From positions 1-8,737 of the forward strand of contig JAAOXX010000012.1 in assembly GCA_018221025.1 (NCBI GenBank): a DNA stretch of 8,737 nucleotides, read 5' to 3'. The DNA is from Candidatus Altarchaeota archaeon. GTDB taxonomy: Archaea > SpSt-1190. Below the pieces are notes generated by a model, which made no database searches, was not told the origin of the DNA, and saw only the letters and a list, made by a program, of their open reading frames with translations. Both the position numbers and the translations under genes were made by a program. Shown here piece by piece: positions 5,079 through 8,737 of the stretch (its first letter is position 1; each line of letters begins with the position of its first letter).

Positions 5079-5086
5079 TTTATAAA
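5079..5086 (+). promoter_or_regulatory. TATA box for the 158-residue gene
   Basis: TTTATAAA, preceded by an A-rich stretch, is centred about 24-25 bp before the ATG at 5107. It is one of the clearest box A sequences in the window and the basis for choosing that ATG. Confidence 0.65.
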
Positions 5087-5106
5087 CCCACTTGCCAACA
5101 ACTAAA

Positions 5107-5583
5107 ATGTCCGATGTAGCTGAACTCAAGAAAAAATTTAATAGTTTGAAGAAGAAATATCCTGAACTTCCAGATTTCAAGGAATTTTCACTAATCTTTG
5201 GTTTTCCAAAGGATGACGAATTTGACAGCGTTTTGCGTTTGTATATCTCAATGAAGAAAACCCCACTTAATGTTGCTCACTGGATTATAGGTCAGTTATC
5301 TCCCGTTGACACCATTTCTTCGCACGACAATAAATTTGCAAAAACAAAGAAAACGGAGCTTCTTGAGGCTATGAAAACTTGCATGGTAATTGATAAACAA
5401 TTGTCTCTCGTCTCATTTGAATCGGCTCGAACTGATGACCCTGAAAAATTAATGGCTTCGGCAATTTCTCAAGCAGTTTCTGACTTGATGCCTCATGTGG
5501 AACTTTTTGAAGTAGTTCTTAGACTTTCAATGAACGGTTGGATGGAAGAAAGTAAAAGTGAAGAATACGGAGCATCTCGGTGA
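5107..5583 (+). CDS. Hypothetical protein, 158 residues
   Basis: I do not recognise this protein. It reads as soluble and mostly helical: a Lys-rich amphipathic N-terminus (A-E-L-K-K-K-F-N-S-L-K-K-K-Y), a motif-like F-G-F-P-K-D-D-E-F-D (31-40), and alternating hydrophobic and charged segments. It ends in a polar, acidic tail. There is one Cys (92), no signal peptide and no membrane segment. The start is chosen from the TATA box 24-25 bp upstream, which implies a leaderless mRNA; an in-frame TTG at 5092 would add M-P-T-T-K but lies between the TATA box and the predicted transcript start. Only 4 nt separate its stop from the Nudix gene, so the two are probably one operon. It lies directly behind the tRNA-Leu hairpin cluster. 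Confidence 0.75.
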   Translation: MSDVAELKKKFNSLKKKYPELPDFKEFSLIFGFPKDDEFDSVLRLYISMKKTPLNVAHWIIGQLSPVDTISSHDNKFAKTKKTELLEAMKTCMVIDKQLSLVSFESARTDDPEKLMASAISQAVSDLMPHVELFEVVLRLSMNGWMEESKSEEYGASR

Positions 5584-5587
5584 TGAA

Positions 5588-6022
5588 ATGCCTGCACCTA
5601 ACTATGAACAAAAACATTTTACAGTTACTGTTTACATAGTGGATGAAAACCAACAAGTGCTTTTGATTAACCATCCTAAACTCAAAGTTTGGCTCCCACC
5701 CGGGGGTCACCTTGAACCAAATGAACTTCCAACAGACGGAGCAGTTAGAGAAGTGTTTGAAGAAGTTGGGCTAAAAATTTCTTTACCATCAACAGACCTC
5801 AAAGATGCTACCTTACTAAAAAACCCAGATTATCTTCTCGTTGAAGACCTACATAATCACAATCACATTGACATGATTTATGTTGTTCGAGTAAAACATT
5901 TTGAACCTAAACACGAATTTGAAATTAGTGAACACAGGTGGGTCAAAGAATCAGAACTCGATGACTTGAAAATGCCCTACAACGCAAGGTTCCTTGCAAA
6001 AGACGCACTAAAGAAGTTTTAA
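5588..6022 (+). CDS. Nudix hydrolase
   Basis: Nudix enzymes cleave nucleoside diphosphates linked to another moiety, using metal ions held by the Nudix helix. The 144-residue product has a complete Nudix box at residues 40-62: G-H-L-E-P-N-E, seven residues, then R-E-V-F-E-E-V-G-L, matching GX5EX7REUXEEXGU. An N-terminal strand region (F-T-V-T-V-Y-I-V) and W-L-P-P-G-G before the box fit the fold. A His-rich stretch (L-H-N-H-N-H-I-D) lies after it. The substrate cannot be read from sequence. I start at ATG 5588 because GGTGAT (5579-5584), complementary to the 16S 3' end, sits at the right offset; an upstream in-frame GTG at 5558 lacks this. The last 15 bp overlap the opposite-strand pth2 gene tail to tail. 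Confidence 0.93.
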   Translation: MPAPNYEQKHFTVTVYIVDENQQVLLINHPKLKVWLPPGGHLEPNELPTDGAVREVFEEVGLKISLPSTDLKDATLLKNPDYLLVEDLHNHNHIDMIYVVRVKHFEPKHEFEISEHRWVKESELDDLKMPYNARFLAKDALKKF

Positions 6023-6352
6023 TTTTTCTGTGGGTTCAAGACGCGCTTCAGTATCTGGACCGAGTCCAAGTGCTGTGATTGTTCCGGGTTCAACTTGGGT
6101 GTGCCCGGCATCCTTTACAAGATAACTTGCAATTTTCTTTTCAGTTGCCCACTTTAAGAATTCCATAATCTCTTCGAGCGGTGCGGTCAAAACTACTTTT
6201 TTTCCTCCCTCGCGCTCCCACTTATCAACCATTTCTGGGTCTTTTCCCTTAACCTTTTTGTAGGCGCCAATACTTGCATGAGATGACTGAGCGGCAATCT
6301 TGCCTTTCCCCATTGAGATATCTGAACGAACAATGATTACTTGCTTTACCAT
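6008..6352 (-). CDS. pth2: Peptidyl-tRNA hydrolase, Pth2 type
   Basis: Pth2 releases peptides from peptidyl-tRNA that has dropped off ribosomes; it is the archaeal/eukaryal form, unrelated to bacterial Pth. The 114-residue product is of normal length and almost all conserved core. It has M-G-K-G-K-I-A-A-Q-S-S-H-A-S (14-27), with Lys18, Gln22 and His25, and D-A-G-H-T-Q-V-E-P-G-T-I-T-A-L-G-L-G-P (81-99), with Asp81 and the conserved threonines. The ATG (6352-6350) overlaps the stop of the upstream 680-residue gene in ATGGTAA. It is therefore probably translated from the same mRNA by coupling, though an AT-rich stretch near 6371-6380 could also drive a leaderless transcript. Its 3' end overlaps the Nudix gene. 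Confidence 0.95.
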   Translation of the reverse strand: MVKQVIIVRSDISMGKGKIAAQSSHASIGAYKKVKGKDPEMVDKWEREGGKKVVLTAPLEEIMEFLKWATEKKIASYLVKDAGHTQVEPGTITALGLGPDTEARLEPTEKLKLL

Positions 6353-8388
6353 GTTAAGAAATTCCCCCCCACTATTAATTGGTCTCCCTCCGACCTTACA
6401 GTTACCTCTGGATTAAAATTATCTGGGATTGTTACAATCAGTTTTCCACAATCAACAACTAGGCATCTGCTTCCAGAAGAGAGTGATGCACAAATGTACA
6501 TTTTATGGTCATCCCAGTCACATCCAAACCATCCTGTTGGCGTTACTACGTGCTGTGCTGAATCATAATTGAGTCCCGAAAGTTTTGCAATTATGGCAAC
6601 ATCATTTCCTTCTAGTAAAGATACTGGGATATAGGGAATCCATGGGTCTGACGATACAACAGGAATTCCAATATAGCACATGTCTCCGGGTGAACAATCC
6701 ACTACCATTCCACACGTAGTGACTTGAACGGGTCCAGTAGAATATTCAAGTGTATCGACTTCACAATTATCACCCATCCACGTTGCAGTTCTTTGCTGAA
6801 CCCTAAATACGTCATCCATTATTGGTTCTGCAGTTTTTTCAGCTTCCTCAAAAAAGTCTAAAATTCTCGTAAATTTCGTTTCTTCAGATTGAACAGACTC
6901 CTCTGGAATATTTTCAATGACATTTCTAAATTCACTGACACTTGCTTCCCCCCACATCACATTAATAGACTCATTCAAAACATCTGCCAAATATACTCCA
7001 CATTCTTCATCATTTTCACAAACCTTTCCAACCTTATTCACATACTCTGTTGCAGCATATGCATAGAGGGTTGGGTCAAGGTTCGTTTCATAACCATATT
7101 TAATCAGTTTTTCGAGTTCAGAATCATAAATGTACGAGGATGTCTCATAGTATCCAAGTGTGCCGAGTAATGTAGTTGCATTACTTTTGAATGTGCTTCC
7201 AAAACTACTAAATTTTGACGATGAGAGTAGCGACTCATTGTAAATTTCTATTACCTCATCGGACGTGTCATTCATTAGATTTATCATATAGGGTGTGTAT
7301 TTCACGCCGACAAAACTTCCATATAGTAGCTCATAAAAGTCTTCATTTTCTTCGAGGTATTCCATCCCTAAATCCAAGTCATATTGGTTTGAATAAATCA
7401 TTCCCCGAACTACTGGATAAATTAACCTATGACGTATTGCAACAGTTTTTGCCCTTAATTTAAAAACTGTCGATAACGCACTTCTTACCCCAGTTATTTT
7501 AGGTATCATACTTAGAACTTCTAATTTTACGTTTCCCAGCGCCGTTGATTCAAAGATAATTTGTTTGCCCTTTACGGCACTTGCTACGCGTTTTGATACT
7601 CCTATAGCTTCAACTCCTACTGCTGCCGCAGCAACTGCACTATCGTATAAACCAGAAAGTGTTGTTCCAGCAGATTCCATTCTCTGTGGTGCGTATTGAA
7701 AACTCTCACATAATTTTCTATTTTCTTTACAATCGATTTCCAAGTTTTTACCGCTTTTTTTAGCTTCTTCTAATGACTTTTCCATATCTGTTAATGTATC
7801 ATATGCTGCATCGGCTTTTCCTTCTGCTTTACTTGCTTGTTGTACGACTTCATCGGGTATACCTTCTTTGAAAGTTTCCTTAATTCCTTTCTTTAAATCT
7901 GCAGCCTCATCCAATGCGTTTTTCCCGCCTTGAACTATGTCTAAGTACTCATCAACATATTCCGCTTTCAAAATTATTTTGTCTCCGTCTTTGACGAATC
8001 TCTTTGCTAAATTTCTTAGGCCTTCAACACTTAACCCAATTTTTCCACCTTTCTTGAAAAGCGAAGTAGGTATTCCTTTCAAATCATATGCTGCTTTAGC
8101 GATTTGACCCATCATAATTATTGAACTCGTACCACTTGCTATTGTTCTGGTTAAACAATCCATTATTAGGTAACTTGACCCTGGTGGTGGTGCGGGCAAT
8201 GTTTTCTGTGTCAACTTATCATCACAAACTATTGCGACATCTCTGGCAGCCGCCTCAACCGCCGGCTGTAAGTATATTGCTGGATTCGCAATTATTCCCG
8301 CAATTTTCCAGCCAATCATTAATAGAATTAATCCAGAAATGGTTTGTACAAGGAGTAATGGAACATAATGAATTGAAGTAGTTGGCAC
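6346..8388 (-). CDS. Large membrane-anchored cysteine-rich protein, 680 residues, unknown function
   Basis: I do not recognise this protein. One clear hydrophobic helix lies at about 9-34 (L-L-L-V-Q-T-I-S-G-L-I-L-L-M-I-G-W), like a signal anchor. A weaker hydrophobic stretch follows at 82-104. Residues about 145-215 are Lys/Glu/Ala-rich and helical, possibly coiled coil. The middle (330-530) is helical and Tyr/Glu-rich, with four N-glycosylation sequons (Asn373, 384, 403, 472). It has cysteine pairs C220/C227 and C457/C463. The end (540-680) is beta-like, with eight cysteines in two groups (542, 559, 565, 571; 623, 633, 642, 647), each containing V-V-D-C. Fourteen cysteines plus sequons suggest an outside, disulphide-linked location. 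The start is a GTG with only a weak ribosome site; a TATA-like CTATA about 23 bp upstream allows a leaderless start. Its stop overlaps the pth2 start. Confidence 0.8.
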   Translation of the reverse strand: MPTTSIHYVPLLLVQTISGLILLMIGWKIAGIIANPAIYLQPAVEAAARDVAIVCDDKLTQKTLPAPPPGSSYLIMDCLTRTIASGTSSIIMMGQIAKAAYDLKGIPTSLFKKGGKIGLSVEGLRNLAKRFVKDGDKIILKAEYVDEYLDIVQGGKNALDEAADLKKGIKETFKEGIPDEVVQQASKAEGKADAAYDTLTDMEKSLEEAKKSGKNLEIDCKENRKLCESFQYAPQRMESAGTTLSGLYDSAVAAAAVGVEAIGVSKRVASAVKGKQIIFESTALGNVKLEVLSMIPKITGVRSALSTVFKLRAKTVAIRHRLIYPVVRGMIYSNQYDLDLGMEYLEENEDFYELLYGSFVGVKYTPYMINLMNDTSDEVIEIYNESLLSSSKFSSFGSTFKSNATTLLGTLGYYETSSYIYDSELEKLIKYGYETNLDPTLYAYAATEYVNKVGKVCENDEECGVYLADVLNESINVMWGEASVSEFRNVIENIPEESVQSEETKFTRILDFFEEAEKTAEPIMDDVFRVQQRTATWMGDNCEVDTLEYSTGPVQVTTCGMVVDCSPGDMCYIGIPVVSSDPWIPYIPVSLLEGNDVAIIAKLSGLNYDSAQHVVTPTGWFGCDWDDHKMYICASLSSGSRCLVVDCGKLIVTIPDNFNPEVTVRSEGDQLIVGGNFLTW

Positions 8389-8406
8389 ATAAGACTAAGA
8401 CACCCT

Positions 8407-8414
8407 GTATAGAA
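8407..8414 (-). promoter_or_regulatory. Possible TATA-like box for the 680-residue gene
   Basis: TTCTATAC on the minus strand is centred about 22-23 bp before the GTG at 8388, similar to the other inferred leaderless promoters. The match is weak. The minus-strand reading of the tRNA-Arg box (8445-8452) is an alternative that would give a leader of about 35 nt. Confidence 0.3.
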
Positions 8415-8444
8415 GTAGTTTTCCTCAATCCCCTGTGGCATTTC

Positions 8445-8452
8445 TTATAAAA
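8445..8452 (+). promoter_or_regulatory. TATA box for tRNA-Arg
   Basis: TTATAAAA is centred about 26 bp before the first base of tRNA-Arg. It is close to self-complementary and could also serve the divergent 680-residue gene. Confidence 0.6.
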
Positions 8453-8474
8453 GTCATTCACCATTTGTTCTTGC

Positions 8475-8549
8475 GGGCCTGTAGCCTAGTCTGGATAGGG
8501 CGGCAGCCTTCTAAGCTGTAGGTCGCGAGTTCAAATCTCGCCAGGCCCA
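8475..8549 (+). tRNA. tRNA-Arg (UCU)
   Basis: A complete 75-nt cloverleaf. The acceptor GGGCCTG (8475-8481) pairs with CAGGCCC (8542-8548), discriminator A 8549. The anticodon stem GCAGC/GCTGT, with one G-U pair, encloses CTTCTAA, giving anticodon TCT (8510-8512, arginine AGA codons). The T-stem GCGAG/CTCGC encloses TTCAAAT. CCA is not encoded and there is no intron. Confidence 0.97.
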
Positions 8550-8561
8550 TTCGAGCTTTTT

Positions 8562-8590
8562 CCCCGCTTTCCTAAAGGACTAAGCGCGGG
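8562..8590 (+). repeat. GC-based stem-loop after tRNA-Arg
   Basis: CCC (8562-8564), CGCTT (8565-8569) and TCC (8570-8572) pair with GGA (8577-8579), AAGCG (8582-8586) and GGG (8588-8590), with bulges CT and C. It follows a TTTTT run at 8557-8561, so 3'-end formation or processing of the tRNA transcript is a possible role. Confidence 0.55.
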
Positions 8591-8607
8591 ATTTTAGAAA
8601 AAATCTC
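8588..8607 (+). repeat. Hairpin E (AT-core hairpin)
   Basis: GGGATTTT (8588-8595), loop AGAA, AAAATCTC (8600-8607): an 8-bp stem with one G-U pair. It shares three G with the preceding stem-loop, so the two are alternatives. Its TTTTAGAAAA centre and its downstream tail match hairpin D. Confidence 0.6.
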
Positions 8608-8610
8608 AAC

Positions 8611-8623
8611 CAAAAATTCAACT
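8611..8623. repeat. 13-nt repeat CAAAAATTCAACT, copy 2
   Basis: Identical to 5043-5055 and in the same position relative to an AT-core hairpin, a few bases downstream. Both copies are on the 3' side of a tRNA. Confidence 0.65.
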
Positions 8624-8671
8624 TTATGAGAAAGAGGGAGGTATCAATTCGCCATTTTTCATCAAAAAGAC

Positions 8672-8678
8672 TTATTTA
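8672..8678 (+). promoter_or_regulatory. TATA-like box before the partial right-edge gene
   Basis: TTATTTA is centred about 23 bp before the ATG at 8698, the same geometry as the other inferred leaderless promoters in this window. Confidence 0.35.
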
Positions 8679-8697
8679 GTGTGATTTCTAATTACTA

Positions 8698-8737
8698 ATG
8701 CGGTTGGCTGATTTAATGGAGGTAGAAATTTGGGTGA
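8698..8737 (+). CDS. Possible 5' end of a further gene, cut by the window edge
   Basis: An ATG at 8698 opens a frame reading M-R-L-A-D-L-M-E-V-E-I-W-V to the edge. Support is only positional: a TATA-like box 23 bp upstream and no stop in 13 codons. GGAGGT at 8718-8723 could instead serve a start at TTG 8730 or GTG 8734. No product can be named. Confidence 0.3.
   Translation, partial: MRLADLMEVEIWV

Noticed and set aside
7215..7463. Plus-strand reading frame antisense to the 680-residue gene (also 6341-6568, 6889-7170 and 8121-8381)
   Set aside because: These are antisense shadows of one long continuous coding frame, with no ribosome sites or recognisable products.
8255..8464. Minus-strand frame overlapping the start of the 680-residue gene, including an ATG at 8390
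   Set aside because: The ATG frame runs only about 20 codons, and the full frame crosses the tRNA-Arg promoter. The long frame from GTG 8388 with a membrane helix is far better supported.
8636..8642. GGAGGT-like Shine-Dalgarno site after tRNA-Arg
   Set aside because: No ATG, GTG or TTG follows at a usable distance, so it does not mark a gene start.

Overview
The window comes from an archaeon. SBDS, the three exosome subunits Rrp4, Rrp41 and Rrp42, archaeal-type ribosomal protein S2, a MEMO-family protein and Pth2-type peptidyl-tRNA hydrolase all read as archaeal. The three tRNA genes lack an encoded CCA. Several first-in-operon genes have a TATA-like box 23-25 bp before the start codon, with no room for a leader. 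The base composition is moderately AT-rich and the genes are tightly packed. An uncultivated, small-genome lineage (for example DPANN-like) is possible, but nothing here fixes the phylum.

Region 1 (1-3224, + strand) is one tightly packed operon: the 3' part of SBDS, then rrp4, rrp41, rrp42 and rpsB. Gaps are a few bases or slightly negative, and the genes after SBDS are served by Shine-Dalgarno motifs. It joins ribosome maturation, RNA degradation/tailing and a small-subunit ribosomal protein. Region 2 (3225-4622, + strand) holds a MEMO-family gene and a DedA-family membrane protein. Each is preceded by a T-rich tract that can end the upstream transcript and sits beside or within a TATA-like box for a leaderless mRNA.

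Region 3 (4623-5106) has no protein gene. It carries tRNA-Val(CAC) and tRNA-Leu(CAG). Between and after them is a dense set of inverted repeats: several hairpins with an AT core like CTTTTAAGAAAAG and changing outer stems, two stem-loops with complementary loops, a 16-bp palindrome, and a 26-nt copy of the 5' end of the tRNA-Leu gene. A relative of these hairpins, with a 13-nt tail in common, lies behind the third tRNA near the right end.

Region 4 (5107-6022, + strand) is a two-gene unit: an unrecognised 158-residue protein and a Nudix hydrolase with an intact Nudix box. Region 5 (6008-8388, - strand) is a two-gene unit: a 680-residue membrane-anchored, cysteine-rich, probably surface-exposed protein that I do not recognise, followed by pth2, whose start overlaps its stop. 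Nudix and pth2 overlap tail to tail by 15 bp. Region 6 (8389-8737) holds tRNA-Arg(UCU) with its TATA box, more hairpins, and possibly the first codons of another leaderless gene.

The most interesting material is the tRNA-flanking hairpin family with the tRNA-Leu fragment, and the 680-residue protein with paired-cysteine C-terminal modules.
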